This document shows, one piece after another, positions 1 through 10,147 of a DNA stretch of 64,000 bases (positions are counted from its first letter, which is position 1; the number at the start of each line of letters is the position of its first letter). Location of the stretch: contig NZ_MJEJ02000049.1 in the NCBI RefSeq assembly GCF_002095435.2, positions 124,001-188,000 of the forward strand, given 5' to 3'. Origin of the DNA: Williamsia sp. 1138 (lineage in GTDB: Bacteria > Actinomycetota > Actinomycetes > Mycobacteriales > Mycobacteriaceae). Made by a program: the position numbers and the translations under genes. The notes under the pieces are model-generated. The model had not been told where the DNA came from. It did no database searches and saw only the letters and a program-made list of their open reading frames with translations.

Positions 1-613
1 GGGCCACGGTGTGTGTCTTTCCCGTACCCGGTCCGCCCGCGATCACCGTGGTCCAGCCCGCGGTCGCCAGCGCCGCGGCGACACGTTGGCGGTCCGGCGC
101 CGCATCGGGAAAGTACCGCTTCAGTCCGGTTGTGAGCCGCCCCGCGTCGATGATCGGATGGCTCTGTGCTCGCTCGTCCAGTACCTCCCGGATTCGTTGT
201 TCCTGCAAGAAGTATCGACGCAGATAGAGCAGCGACCCCTCCGGTGACTCGGCCAGGTACAGCGGACGCAGCGGCCCCGAGTCGGCGCCCACCACCAACG
301 GACTCCTCGCGAGCGCAGCTGCGACCTCGGCTGGATCCGGCCACGGCAGGGTCGCAGGGTCGATGCCGAATTCCTCGGTGTCGACGGCCACCTCGGACAG
401 GCGGCCGACTTCGACGCAGACCGATCCCAGCCGGACCGCCCGCACCGCGAGCGCCGCGGCGAGCAACACCGTCGGGTCGATCTCGGACTTGCTCAGCGTC
501 GCAAGGGTCTGCGCCACATGGATGTCGGCGGCGCTCAGTACGCCGGCCCGGTTGAAGGGCACCAGCGCCGGGTGGGCCTGCCGCACGATCCGATGGTCGG
601 CCTCGATGTTCAC
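1..613 (-). CDS. recD: Exodeoxyribonuclease V alpha subunit RecD (N-terminal part, cut by window start)
   Basis: This is the ATPase/5'-3' helicase subunit of RecBCD, which processes double-strand breaks. About 204 residues are present and the gene runs off the left edge. The frame starts at a GTG whose last bases overlap the recB stop (GTGA), so the two are translationally coupled. Visible are a RecD-type N-terminal region and, near residues 190-197, the Walker A motif GGPGTGKT just before the cut. The helicase motifs beyond that lie outside the window. It is the last gene of a recC-recB-recD operon. Identification rests on the P-loop and on position after recB. Confidence 0.9.
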   Translation of the reverse strand, partial: MNIEADHRIVRQAHPALVPFNRAGVLSAADIHVAQTLATLSKSEIDPTVLLAAALAVRAVRLGSVCVEVGRLSEVAVDTEEFGIDPATLPWPDPAEVAAALARSPLVVGADSGPLRPLYLAESPEGSLLYLRRYFLQEQRIREVLDERAQSHPIIDAGRLTTGLKRYFPDAAPDRQRVAAALATAGWTTVIAGGPGTGKTHTVA

Positions 614-3600
614 GGCGTCAGCACCCTTCCCGCGATCAGATCCGAGGTGGCGACGATCAGTTCGGCAGGTGGTTTCCATTCGAAGACGCCGCACCCGGCC
701 GGTGTCTGCGGCCCGATCATTGCCCGGACGAAGTGATACTGCACACCGCCGAGGTGCTGCTGCGGCGTGTAGTCGGGCAGCCGCCAGCGGAGATAGCGAT
801 GCAGGGCAACCGAATACAGCAACGCCTGCAGGGGATAGTGCGAGTGAATCATCTCGCGGGCCATCGACTCGGGGGTGTAGTCGAGACAACTGAGGTCGCC
901 GCGAGCGGTCCGGTTGGTCTTGTAGTCGACGACCACGAATGAGTTGCCGGGCAACCGGAGAACGGCGTCGATGCTTCCGGTGAGAAAGCCACGCAACGGC
1001 GGCGCAGGTACTCGACGTAGGTGCTCGGGGTACTCGGCGAGTAGATCTGTGGCAGGCAGAAAGCTCTCCATCAGATCCCCGATGCCCCTCAGGGTCGCCT
1101 CGGTCTGTGCTCCGAGCGGTAGCTCGAAGGTCAGTTCCGGTAGGCGATCCGACGACGAGATCTGGGCGAGCGTCACCTGCGCCTCGCCCAGCGGGGTGGC
1201 CAACACGGCGAGCAGAGCCGTGGCCAGCGCGTCGACATCGATGTCCACCAGACGGATTCGCACCGCGTCCGCACATCTGGACCGCACCTCGGCCGCGAGA
1301 TCGTCGACGTCGGTGTCCACCAGTTCGAGAACTTCGTGAACGAGGGTGCCGAACGCGGCACCGAACGGAAGGGAGTTCATCAGCGATGGGTACCTCAACT
1401 CCCCTGGCCCGTCGTCGACGGGCTCCGCGAGCGGCTCCACCGTCTGCTCGTCGGTCTTCTCCGCGTACTCAGGCTCGCTGGCGACCGGCGCCTGATGCGG
1501 CGACCCGGCGATCAGCGCCGAATACGAGGTCCGCCGCCAGGTGTGGTCGATCCGGCGATCGAAGCGGGCGGCGTCGAGTTCGCCCTCGGGGGCAGGCCGA
1601 TCATCCCACTGCGGGACCTGCAGCCCATCGAAATCGGCTGGTTCGACCCGAACACCCGCCCCGGCCCGTTCACCCCATTCGGCGAGACGCAGCGCCGCGG
1701 TGGCGTCGTCGGGAACGGTGGGTCTGGGGTCCGGCGTCGCGCGGTCACGGCTGAACAGGAGACGGTGCAGCGGCGACGATCTCGTCGGTCCGCCCGGTGC
1801 CCACCACAGCACAACCGCGGATCCGGCCCGGGTCAGGGCGACGTACAGCAGGCGCAACTCCTCGCCGTCGTCCTCCGACCCGGATGCCTCACGACGCGTG
1901 CGATACCCGGGCGCATCTTTTCCTCCGACATCGAGGACCCGCTCGCCGGAGTCGTCGTGGAGCACAAGGGTGGCCGGCGTGGGGTTGCGGGCGGCGTCCC
2001 AGCCGTACGGGACATAGACCACGGGGAACTCCAGCCCCTTGCTGCGGTGCACCGTCAACAGCTGCACCGCTTCGGCATCGCTGTCCAGCCGACGGCTCTG
2101 GTCGGCCTGGTTCCCGGCGGTGGGGTCGGAGATCAGCTCCTGCAGCCAGCGCACCAATGCGGTCAACCCGAGCCCGCGCTCCACGACCGCCCGGTTACAC
2201 AGCTGCGCCACGTGGGTCAGGTCGGTGAGTCTGCGCTCGCCTCCGGCGATCGACAGGACCCTGCCCGCGATGTCACGTCGACCGGAGAGCTGTTCGTAGA
2301 CCGCAGCAAATCCTGACGTCTGGTACACCGACACGAGTTCTCTGACGAGGGTGCTGACATCGGCGGTGAGTTCATCGCCCCCCTCGTCCAGTTCGGTGGC
2401 CGTCCAACCGAGCAGTGGGGTCAGGGCTGCGAGCCGCACGCGGGCGGACCTGCTCGGCTGTTCCATGGCCTGCAGTAGCCACAACCAGTCACGCGCACCC
2501 TGTGTGCTGTAGACACTGGTCCCCCCGGCCAGCACCGACGGAACGCCCGCGTCGTCCAGGGCGGCCTGGATCATGCTCAGGTGCTTGTGATTTCGCACCA
2601 ACACCGCAATGTCGCCGGGTGCGATCGGCCGGGCCTGACCATCGACGACGAGATCCGGGCGCGCATTGAGCAGTTCGGTCAGATCGCCCGCAACATCGTC
2701 GGCCACCGCGCGCCGTAAGCGGTCGAGTACCGGGAACCCGGCTTTGCTCAGTGGCCCGTGACCACTTCGCTTGAGGTACCGCAGCCGTAGCGGTGTCACC
2801 GAGGGCAACCGCGATCGCGACGTGTTCGCTTCGACGTGGTGCACGACGATCTCCGGGCTGCCCAGGGCCGCATTGCCGTACACATGATCGAGCGCCTCGA
2901 CCAAACCGGCATCACTACGCCAGTTGGTCGGCAGCACCTGGTGATTGTCGGCGGCTCTGACGGCCTCCAGGTAGCTGAAGACCTCCGCGCCACGAAACGC
3001 GTAGATGGACTGTTTGGGATCGCCGACCAGCACGAGATCGGTGTGTCCGTGGAACGCTGATTTGAAGATCTCCCACTGCACCGGGTCCGTGTCCTGGAAC
3101 TCGTCGACGAGCACCACCCGAAATCGGCTGCGGACCCGCGCACATGCCTGGGGTCCGTGCACCGGGTCCACGAGTGTGTCGCGGAGCAGGGTCTGCAGGT
3201 CGTCGTAGTCGCGAATGTTGGTCATCCGCTTGCGGCGTTCCACCTCTGCGCGCACTTGCGCTGCGAATTCGACGCGAGCGTACTCATCACTGCCCGGGTC
3301 GGCATCCGGGGCCAATCGCGCCTGCCGCTGGAACACCGCAGCCCTGGCGAAGGCATGCGCGTCGCGCACGCTGAACGGCACACCGTCACTGCCGCTGTAC
3401 TTCCTGAGGTACAGGTCGTCGGTGACCTCGGTGATCAGGTCTCCCACGTCTTCGACGAGGGTGACATCGTTCTCGAAGTCTCCCGCGATTCCGAGCCCGT
3501 CGAGCATTCTGCTGCAGAACGTGTGCGTGGTGGCGATGGTCGCGGCATCGAAGTCCGACAGCGCCGCGATGAGATTTGTCCGGCGGGCCGCGACCTCTGC

Positions 3601-3909
3601 CGGCGCGCCCTGGGCGAGCATCGCGACCAGAGGGTCAGCTGAGTCCGCAGCCGCAGCAGGATCTGACAGTGCGGCAACCAATCCCCCGAACCGAAGGCGG
3701 GTGCGCTCACGTAGTTCTGCGGTGGCAAAGCGGCTGAACGTCACGAGTAACAGTTCCGAGAGTGGCACCCCTGCCGCGACGTGCCTGGCCGCGAGCCCGA
3801 CTATCGCGTAAGTCTTTCCGGTACCCGCGCTTGCCTCGAGCACAGTGGTTCCGGTGGGTAACCTGCCCGTGACGTCGAAGGTGACCGGGACGATCCGACT
3901 CTGCGTCAT
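610..3909 (-). CDS. recB: Exodeoxyribonuclease V beta subunit RecB
   Basis: This 1099-residue protein is the 3'-5' helicase-nuclease subunit of RecBCD. The N-terminal UvrD-like helicase begins with Walker A EASAGTGKT (residues about 25-33), and the Walker B region reads VLVDEFQDTDPVQWEIF. A further helicase motif, VHRSKGLEFPVVYVP, is in the second half. The C-terminal RecB nuclease domain has GSIDAVLRL followed by VVVDYKTN near residue 985, giving the catalytic Asp and Lys. Length fits the family. The ATG start is 4 bases after the recC stop, and the stop overlaps the recD start, so the three genes form one operon. No oddities were seen. Confidence 0.95.
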   Translation of the reverse strand: MTQSRIVPVTFDVTGRLPTGTTVLEASAGTGKTYAIVGLAARHVAAGVPLSELLLVTFSRFATAELRERTRLRFGGLVAALSDPAAAADSADPLVAMLAQGAPAEVAARRTNLIAALSDFDAATIATTHTFCSRMLDGLGIAGDFENDVTLVEDVGDLITEVTDDLYLRKYSGSDGVPFSVRDAHAFARAAVFQRQARLAPDADPGSDEYARVEFAAQVRAEVERRKRMTNIRDYDDLQTLLRDTLVDPVHGPQACARVRSRFRVVLVDEFQDTDPVQWEIFKSAFHGHTDLVLVGDPKQSIYAFRGAEVFSYLEAVRAADNHQVLPTNWRSDAGLVEALDHVYGNAALGSPEIVVHHVEANTSRSRLPSVTPLRLRYLKRSGHGPLSKAGFPVLDRLRRAVADDVAGDLTELLNARPDLVVDGQARPIAPGDIAVLVRNHKHLSMIQAALDDAGVPSVLAGGTSVYSTQGARDWLWLLQAMEQPSRSARVRLAALTPLLGWTATELDEGGDELTADVSTLVRELVSVYQTSGFAAVYEQLSGRRDIAGRVLSIAGGERRLTDLTHVAQLCNRAVVERGLGLTALVRWLQELISDPTAGNQADQSRRLDSDAEAVQLLTVHRSKGLEFPVVYVPYGWDAARNPTPATLVLHDDSGERVLDVGGKDAPGYRTRREASGSEDDGEELRLLYVALTRAGSAVVLWWAPGGPTRSSPLHRLLFSRDRATPDPRPTVPDDATAALRLAEWGERAGAGVRVEPADFDGLQVPQWDDRPAPEGELDAARFDRRIDHTWRRTSYSALIAGSPHQAPVASEPEYAEKTDEQTVEPLAEPVDDGPGELRYPSLMNSLPFGAAFGTLVHEVLELVDTDVDDLAAEVRSRCADAVRIRLVDIDVDALATALLAVLATPLGEAQVTLAQISSSDRLPELTFELPLGAQTEATLRGIGDLMESFLPATDLLAEYPEHLRRVPAPPLRGFLTGSIDAVLRLPGNSFVVVDYKTNRTARGDLSCLDYTPESMAREMIHSHYPLQALLYSVALHRYLRWRLPDYTPQQHLGGVQYHFVRAMIGPQTPAGCGVFEWKPPAELIVATSDLIAGRVLTP

Positions 3910-3913
3910 CTGG

Positions 3914-6900
3914 TCAATTCACCTTCTCGGCGTCGAGGATCGGGTTCCACAGTCTGACGGCCGACGCGGCGAACCGGGTCGGCATCTGATCCCACGCCGT
4001 CTCGCCGGCATCGGGTTCTGCCGCCGTGATGGCGGTCAGGTCGCCGCCGAAGAGGTATCGGACATACAGGTCCTGGGCCTCGCCGCCGAACTGGTTGTCG
4101 AAGCTCTTCTCCGCCGCCTCGAGCGCCAGCGCATCATCGTCCCCCCGGTACCGTCGCGCGGCGTATTCGGCGCCGGCGGCGGTGGGCAAGGGCAGAGGCG
4201 AACGAAGCCCACGATCACGCAGGTCCACGAGCTGCTGCAAGATCGCGCCGGGGTCGGCAGGTGGCGTCAACCGGGATCGTTGCAGACGGTTCCCGAAGCG
4301 GGCGCGGCCGACGACGACGGCAGACCAGTCGCGCGGCACCGTTGCCGCAAGCGCCAGCAGGTTCACCCACGCCGCGACCCGATGCTTGGCCGCCAGACGA
4401 GAGAAGACAGTGCGGGCCAGTACCCCGTCGTGGACGCCGGTCACCGTTCCGGTCAGTCGTCTGTGGGCCGCCAGGTCGACGGTCACGTCAATCGATTCCG
4501 GACTGCTTTCGTACAGCTGTGCGGCTGCCCCGACCAGGGCTTCCACGTCGTCCGATATCCCACGGAGGACCTCACCGCCCAGCCGGAACGGCGGCAGGGT
4601 GCCGCGCCGCAGCTCACCGGCTCGCAGCGCCGCCGCGTCCACCCCGGCCAGGCGCGCTGCCAACATCCGGTCGCCGATGGACCACTTGTCCAGGCCCCCG
4701 ATCTCTGCGCTGAGCACGTCGTCGAGCTCTTCTTCGTCGCCGGGCAGATACAGGCCGAGGCGCTGCCGACAGAAGGCCCGCAGCGGGTGCTCGACAAACG
4801 CGATCAACTCCGCCAATTCGACGTCTCCGGCACGCGGGGGCAGCGGATCTGGGAGGAAGTCTGGTTCGGCGACCTGGACACCACGGGTGGCGCGCGCCCC
4901 CGCGAGCGCAGAACGATCGAAACTGAACGGCGCAGGAATGACGAAGTTGGCGGGATCGAACGCGTGCAGGGGATGAACCGTCAGCACCGACCCGGTCGCG
5001 AGCATTCCGTTTGCGGCGTCCATCAGTTCTCCCACGGGCACCGCGGGCGGCCGCCGCAGCCCGGTCACCGGATCGTTGCCCGTGTAGAGCACGATCAGCC
5101 GGTCCACCGCGGACATGGTTGCGTCGAGTAGCAACTGCCGGTCTTCGCTGCGGATGTCGCGCTCTCCCACCCAGGGGTCCGCGCCCAGGATGTCGTCACC
5201 GTTGACCCCTCCGGCGCGAGGATAGCTCTCGTCATCGAGCCCGAGCAGGATCACCACCCGGTGCGGTACCGCCCGCATCGGCACCATCGTGCACACCGTC
5301 AGTTCGCCCGTACGGAAGTTCGCGCGCGTCGGACGACCCGCCAACCGTCGAGCCAGCATCGCCCGGATGTCCGCGAGCCGGACCACCACCTCGGCCCCGT
5401 GCTCGGTGGCCGCGGCAACCTCCTGATGGGCCTGTCCCCGTTGCCAGCTGTCGGCCGGACGTACGGCGGTCAGCAGATCCATTGCGTCAGAGATGTTCTG
5501 TGCCCATTCCGCTGCAGGACGTGGTCCCCGGAGGGTGGCCAGCGCGGAGTCCAGTCGCGCGACGAACTCGGCGAACCGACCCGCGAGGTCCACGTCGGCA
5601 CTGTCGACGTCGTCGAGGGGAAGCGCCGTGCCGAGCCAGCTCAGTTCGGTCTCGTCGGCGACGACGCCGAGAAGGATCCGGTCGAGACCGGCACTGAAGG
5701 TATTTTGCGCAAACCCACCGAGCCCGAACGGCTTTCGCTGATTCTCGTTGATCCCCCACCGGGCGCCCGACTCCGCGGTCCATTCACGTAGCCGCTCGAG
5801 ATCGTCGTCGCTGAAGTCGAATCGGGCCCGCACCGGCGCGCTCTCGGCAAGACCCAGTACCTCGCTGGCCTTGACTCGCCCACCCGCAAGCGTCAAGAGC
5901 TCGGACATCACCTCGAGCAGCGGATTGGTCTGGCGCAGTGCGCGATCGGCCAACCGGACCCGTAGCTCGTGCCCCGGGTGCAGGTGAGTTGTCTGACCGA
6001 ACGCCGCCCTGATCAACGGGGCGTAGGTCTCCACGTCGGGGCACATGATGATGACATCACGAGGGTCGAGCGAGGTGTCGTCCTGGAACAGGTGCAGGAC
6101 GAGTTCGCGCAGCACCTCGACCTGACGGGCCGCGCCGTGACAGGAATGCACCTCGACACTGCCATCGGGACTCCCCGACGCGGCGGGTACCCGATCCTCA
6201 CACAGGGCCTGCTGAAGCCGCGCCAGATGCGTGAGGGCGGATGGACCCGCAAGGTGGTGGACGTCGTCGTCGGCGAAGGGGGCCAGACGCATCTGCAGCT
6301 CGCGAACCTCCCGGGACAGCGACGCGAGCAGCGGATGCTCGACGTCGCCGATGACCATCTCCCGACGGCGTCGCACCACCGGGTTCGCCCGCACCTTGTC
6401 CCACAGTACGGGGCTCGCGTGTGGCAGAAACAGATTCACGTCGCGGTGGACACCGAGGGCGGCCAGGACCTGCAGCTGTTCCGTGCTGAGCCGGGTCGCC
6501 CCGAACAGCGCCAGCCGGGATGGCAGATCGACGAGGTCCGGTTGCTCTCGCACCAGCGCACACACATCGTCGAGTCGCTCGGGCGGGCTGGGGCTGTCGA
6601 TGCGGGCGCGGAGCAGGCGCCACAGGTGAGGCTGCCAGAGCAGTTCCGGCCCCAGCGGCTGATCGCTGCCGTCGGTGTCGGCGCCGCGAGCCCAGTCGAC
6701 GATCATCTGTGGACGGTGGGTGGCGTACCCGCGGAACAACTGCGTCAGGTGCTCAGCGGTGCCATAACGCCGACCGATCCGAAAACCCGGGCGTCCGCCG
6801 TCGGGTCCCGAGCGTCCGAGGTGCCGTGCGAGGATGGCGCACTCCGGATCGTCTGCGGCCTCGTCGATCACCGACAGCAGGGTCCAGAGCATCCGGCCGG

Positions 6901-7201
6901 CAGACCAGGGGTCGTCATCAGACCTGACCGACGCCGATCGGCCACCCCCGGCGGATGCGATCACCTCGTCGACGAGGGCAGCCGGTGACGGGAACTCGAT
7001 GTTGGCGGCGATGCCGTCTCCGGCCCTGAGCGCGGTGACACCGAGTACCGCGGACAACTGCTGGGTCAGCCAGCGCTCCACACCGCGGGCGGGAACTGCG
7101 ATGATGTCGGCGGTGAAGGGGTCCGGCATCGGGACCGCCAATATCTCGGCGAGCGCAGTCACCAAGGTGCTGGTGCGTTCGGCGCGATGCAGTTTCAGCA
7201 C
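3914..7201 (-). CDS. recC: Exodeoxyribonuclease V gamma subunit RecC
   Basis: RecC is the Chi-scanning subunit of RecBCD. The protein has 1095 residues from a GTG (MLKLHRAERTSTLVTALAEI). The open frame continues about 126 codons upstream, but that stretch overlaps the thioesterase gene on the same strand and lacks RecC-like sequence, so the GTG at 7201 is preferred. Family hallmarks are the N-terminal ITAVPARGVERW-like segment (here IIAVPARGVERWLTQQL) and the central PMRAVPHRVVILLGLDDESYPR. It is the first gene of recC-recB-recD, with 68 bases separating it from the upstream thioesterase gene. Confidence 0.93.
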   Translation of the reverse strand: MLKLHRAERTSTLVTALAEILAVPMPDPFTADIIAVPARGVERWLTQQLSAVLGVTALRAGDGIAANIEFPSPAALVDEVIASAGGGRSASVRSDDDPWSAGRMLWTLLSVIDEAADDPECAILARHLGRSGPDGGRPGFRIGRRYGTAEHLTQLFRGYATHRPQMIVDWARGADTDGSDQPLGPELLWQPHLWRLLRARIDSPSPPERLDDVCALVREQPDLVDLPSRLALFGATRLSTEQLQVLAALGVHRDVNLFLPHASPVLWDKVRANPVVRRRREMVIGDVEHPLLASLSREVRELQMRLAPFADDDVHHLAGPSALTHLARLQQALCEDRVPAASGSPDGSVEVHSCHGAARQVEVLRELVLHLFQDDTSLDPRDVIIMCPDVETYAPLIRAAFGQTTHLHPGHELRVRLADRALRQTNPLLEVMSELLTLAGGRVKASEVLGLAESAPVRARFDFSDDDLERLREWTAESGARWGINENQRKPFGLGGFAQNTFSAGLDRILLGVVADETELSWLGTALPLDDVDSADVDLAGRFAEFVARLDSALATLRGPRPAAEWAQNISDAMDLLTAVRPADSWQRGQAHQEVAAATEHGAEVVVRLADIRAMLARRLAGRPTRANFRTGELTVCTMVPMRAVPHRVVILLGLDDESYPRAGGVNGDDILGADPWVGERDIRSEDRQLLLDATMSAVDRLIVLYTGNDPVTGLRRPPAVPVGELMDAANGMLATGSVLTVHPLHAFDPANFVIPAPFSFDRSALAGARATRGVQVAEPDFLPDPLPPRAGDVELAELIAFVEHPLRAFCRQRLGLYLPGDEEELDDVLSAEIGGLDKWSIGDRMLAARLAGVDAAALRAGELRRGTLPPFRLGGEVLRGISDDVEALVGAAAQLYESSPESIDVTVDLAAHRRLTGTVTGVHDGVLARTVFSRLAAKHRVAAWVNLLALAATVPRDWSAVVVGRARFGNRLQRSRLTPPADPGAILQQLVDLRDRGLRSPLPLPTAAGAEYAARRYRGDDDALALEAAEKSFDNQFGGEAQDLYVRYLFGGDLTAITAAEPDAGETAWDQMPTRFAASAVRLWNPILDAEKVN

Positions 7202-7269
7202 GCTGGGAGTCCCCTTCCGGTCCTCACGCGGTATATCACGCCGCGCTGACGTCGCCGGTCGATGTGGTC

Positions 7270-7713
7270 TCAGGCCCGGCGACGGAAAGGGACGGGATCG
7301 ATGAGTCGCGTTCGCAAGAACTCGCGCACCTCCGACTCGATCGGACGCGAGGAACCCGTCTGGGGATCGACTGTCACCCCGGTGGTTTCGCACAACGCCT
7401 TCAGGTCGCCCTGACTGTCGCGAAGTTCGGCACCGAAGTCGAACGACGAGGTGCCGACTCGACTGATCCAGACCTTCGCGATCGCCGGATCGGTCGAGTA
7501 GAGCAGCGGCGCCACGAACTCGATCTCCTGACGCGCGATGTGGAACGACCCTGTGCCACCAGGGCCCTTCCCGAACCACGATTTCATCGTCCGGACGCGG
7601 GCTTCCTCGAAGAGTCGCGCGTACTGGACATTGTTCACGTGGTTGTTGATGTCCATATCGCCCCAGCGCAGATGCAGTGCGATCTCGGCGGGTTCGGACG
7701 GGCGCTCGTTCAT
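7270..7713 (-). CDS. Acyl-CoA thioesterase, hot-dog fold (4HBT type)
   Basis: A 147-residue single-domain hot-dog thioesterase, expected to hydrolyse acyl-CoA esters in the cytosol. The 4-hydroxybenzoyl-CoA thioesterase signature is near the N terminus: LRWGDMDINNHVNNVQYARL, with the catalytic-type Asp and the HVNN stretch. FEEARVR follows. I start at the ATG giving MNERPSEP. The frame is open much further upstream, but that part runs antisense to the neighbouring acetyltransferase. It lies upstream of recC on the same strand and is divergent from the GNAT gene. Substrate unknown. Confidence 0.8.
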   Translation of the reverse strand: MNERPSEPAEIALHLRWGDMDINNHVNNVQYARLFEEARVRTMKSWFGKGPGGTGSFHIARQEIEFVAPLLYSTDPAIAKVWISRVGTSSFDFGAELRDSQGDLKALCETTGVTVDPQTGSSRPIESEVREFLRTRLIDPVPFRRRA

Positions 7714-7837
7714 CGCACCGAGCCTAACGGCAGCGATTTCGGCGGCATTGCCGGGTCTGACGCCACCATCGGCCGGTAGACCGTAGTATGCGCACAGCAG
7801 TCCGCCAGTTCGGTCTGGGATGAGGCGGGCCCGGGGA

Positions 7838-8488
7838 ATGAGGAGTTCGTTGATCATCGAGACCGACCGCCTGGTGCTTCGCCCGGTTGCCGCGACCGAT
7901 ATCGACCATTTGGTCGCCCTCGACAGCGACCCCGCGGTGATGCGGTACGTCACGGGCGGCATCGCCACCCCGCGGGAGGTCATCGAGGAGTGGGTCATCC
8001 CGCGCGCCGTATCAGAAGCCCGGCACCGAGCCGGCGCCGGCGTCTGGGTTGCCCTCGACCGGCTCGACCTGGTGGCCGCGCGGTCGGTCGGCCATCCCAA
8101 CCCTGCTGCCGCCAGCTTCGTCGGCTGGTTCGGACTGCGGGCACCCAGGCATTCCTCGGAGTCGGAGTTCGAACTGAGCTACCGGCTACGACGCGCGATG
8201 TGGGGTCGCGGCCTGGCCACCGAGGGTGCCCGCGCTCTGGTACAGCTCTCCTTCACCGAATTGGACATCAGTCGCATCTTCGCAGGGACCATGGCCGTCA
8301 ACACGGCATCGCGCCGGGTGATGGAGAAATCGGGCCTGCGGTTGCACCGCCTCCACGACTGCGCGGACACCTCCATCGCCGGCGCGCAACGCGGCGAAGT
8401 CGAGTACGAAATCCTGAAAAGCTATTGGGACGCAAACGAATTCCCATGGGCCTGGGCCGCACGCACCACTACCGACATGATTGCCTGA
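7838..8488 (+). CDS. GNAT family N-acetyltransferase (RimJ/RimL-like)
   Basis: A GCN5-related acetyltransferase of about 216 residues. The N terminus IIETDRLVLRPV is typical of the RimJ/RimL/SpeG-like branch. The acetyl-CoA motif A region is YRLRRAMWGRGLATEGARAL, followed by motif B (FAGTMAVNTASRRVMEKSGL). The start is uncertain: ATG at 7820 or 7838, or a TTG at 7850 that has the best Shine-Dalgarno (GAGGAG four bases upstream). Substrate unknown. It is monocistronic and divergent from the thioesterase gene. Confidence 0.75.
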   Translation: MRSSLIIETDRLVLRPVAATDIDHLVALDSDPAVMRYVTGGIATPREVIEEWVIPRAVSEARHRAGAGVWVALDRLDLVAARSVGHPNPAAASFVGWFGLRAPRHSSESEFELSYRLRRAMWGRGLATEGARALVQLSFTELDISRIFAGTMAVNTASRRVMEKSGLRLHRLHDCADTSIAGAQRGEVEYEILKSYWDANEFPWAWAARTTTDMIA

Positions 8489-8628
8489 ACCTGTCGGGCT
8501 CCGCTCCACCCGGCAAAAGACACCTTGCCGCGACCAAACGCCACTCATTGACTACCGTTAGCAGGGTGCGGATCCCACCCGCCCTGGAGATCCCGGCCGC
8601 AAAATCCGCAAACTGACAGGAGATGGTC

Positions 8629-10146
8629 ATGAGTGACGAGACCGCAGGTTCGACCCGGCACCGGGTGGTGGTGATCGGCTCCGGCTTCGGAGGTCTGTTC
8701 TCCACCCAGCGCCTGAGAAAGGCCGATGTCGACGTCACTCTGATCGCGCGAACAACCCACCACCTGTTCCAGCCGATGCTCTACCAGGTCGCGACCGGCA
8801 TCATCTCCGAAGGTGAGATCGCCCCCGCTACCCGGGTGATCCTGCGGAAACAAGCGAACGCGCAGGTGCTGATGGGCAATGTCGAGTCCATCGACCTCGA
8901 GAACAAGGTGGTCACGTCCAGGCTGCTCGAGCGGATCACCGAGACGCCGTTCGACAGCCTCATCATCGCGGCAGGTGCCGATCAGTCGTACTTCGGCAAC
9001 GACCACTTCGCCCAGTTCGCCCCCGGAATGAAGACCATCGACGACGCGCTCGAGCTGCGCGGTCGCATACTCGGCGCATTCGAGCAGGCAGAACTCTCCG
9101 ATGACCACGAGGAACGCGCCCGACTCCTGACGTTCGTCGTCGTCGGCGCCGGACCCACCGGTGTCGAATTGGCCGGGCAGATCGCCGAGATGAGCGACAA
9201 GACGCTCAAGGGCACGTTCCGCAACATCGACTCCACGGAAGCGAAGGTCATCTTGCTCGACGCCGCGCCCGCGGTGCTGCCCCCGATGGGCCCCAATCTC
9301 GGAGCAAAGGCGGCCAAGCGGCTCGAGAGCATGGGGGTCGAGATCCAGCTCAACGCGATGGTCGTCGACCTCGACTACGACGGACTGCTGGTCAAGGAGA
9401 AGGACGGCAGCACCCGCCGGATCGAGTCTCAGTGCAAGGTGTGGTCGGCCGGTGTCGCGGCGAGCCCACTGGGCAAACAACTGGCCGAACAGAGCGGCGT
9501 CGAACTGGACCGGGCGGGCCGGGTCAAGGTACTCCCCGATCTGTCGATACCCGGCAATCCGAATGTCTTCGTCGTCGGCGACATGATGTCGGTCGAAGAC
9601 GTCCCCGGCATGGCCCAGGGCGCGATCCAGGGCGGGCGGTATGCCGCGGACGCCATCAAGGCAGAACTCAAGGGTGCAAAGCCGGAGGATCGCGAGCCGT
9701 TCAAGTACTGGGACAAGGGCTCGATGGCGACCATCTCGAAGTTCAGCGCGGTCATGTCGGTTCCGGTGCCAGGATTCAAGAAGAACCTCGAAACAGAGGG
9801 CTTCTTCGCCTGGCTCGGATGGCTGCTGCTGCATCTGGTCTACATCGTCGGATTCCGCAGTCGGCTCAACACCATCGTCGACTGGTCGTTCGCATTCCTG
9901 ACCAAGGGACGCTCGCAGCTGACGATCACCGAGCAGCAGGTGTTGGCGCGCAACGCGCTGGACCAACTCGCGCAGATCGATCTGGATCGTCGCAAGGAAG
10001 CGGGCGAACTGCTTCCTGGTGACGAGGCCGAGACACCGAGTGGCAAACCGGTGCTCTCCGACCCCACGCCGAAGGTCCGTGAGGCGCGGGCTGACGCCAC
10101 ATCTGATTCCGACACCGGGGCGCAGTCCAAACCTGCGGCGAGCTGA
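8629..10146 (+). CDS. ndh: Type II NADH dehydrogenase (NDH-2)
   Basis: This single-subunit, non-proton-pumping NADH:menaquinone oxidoreductase has about 505 residues. The FAD-binding Rossmann motif is VVVIGSGFGG near the N terminus. The NADH-binding motif is VVVGAGPTGVELAG in the middle, and a later FAD-contact region is VFVVGDMMSV. A C-terminal hydrophobic segment (WLGWLLLHLVYIVGFRSRL) matches the membrane anchor of mycobacterial Ndh. The ATG at 8629 is chosen because AGGAG sits 7 bases before it but directly abuts the ATG at 8623. It is convergent with ureD (1-base gap), the arrangement seen for ndh and the urease genes in M. tuberculosis. Confidence 0.94.
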   Translation: MSDETAGSTRHRVVVIGSGFGGLFSTQRLRKADVDVTLIARTTHHLFQPMLYQVATGIISEGEIAPATRVILRKQANAQVLMGNVESIDLENKVVTSRLLERITETPFDSLIIAAGADQSYFGNDHFAQFAPGMKTIDDALELRGRILGAFEQAELSDDHEERARLLTFVVVGAGPTGVELAGQIAEMSDKTLKGTFRNIDSTEAKVILLDAAPAVLPPMGPNLGAKAAKRLESMGVEIQLNAMVVDLDYDGLLVKEKDGSTRRIESQCKVWSAGVAASPLGKQLAEQSGVELDRAGRVKVLPDLSIPGNPNVFVVGDMMSVEDVPGMAQGAIQGGRYAADAIKAELKGAKPEDREPFKYWDKGSMATISKFSAVMSVPVPGFKKNLETEGFFAWLGWLLLHLVYIVGFRSRLNTIVDWSFAFLTKGRSQLTITEQQVLARNALDQLAQIDLDRRKEAGELLPGDEAETPSGKPVLSDPTPKVREARADATSDSDTGAQSKPAAS

Positions 10147-10147
10147 C

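Noticed and set aside
7202-7579. Upstream extension of recC to an earlier start
   Set aside because: It overlaps the same-strand thioesterase gene and its translation shows no RecC similarity; GTG 7201 gives a normal RecC.
8545-9966. Long open frame antisense to ndh (about 470 codons)
   Set aside because: It is a GC-bias shadow: low-complexity, Arg/Gly/Asp-rich translation with no recognisable domain, opposite a clear NDH-2 gene.
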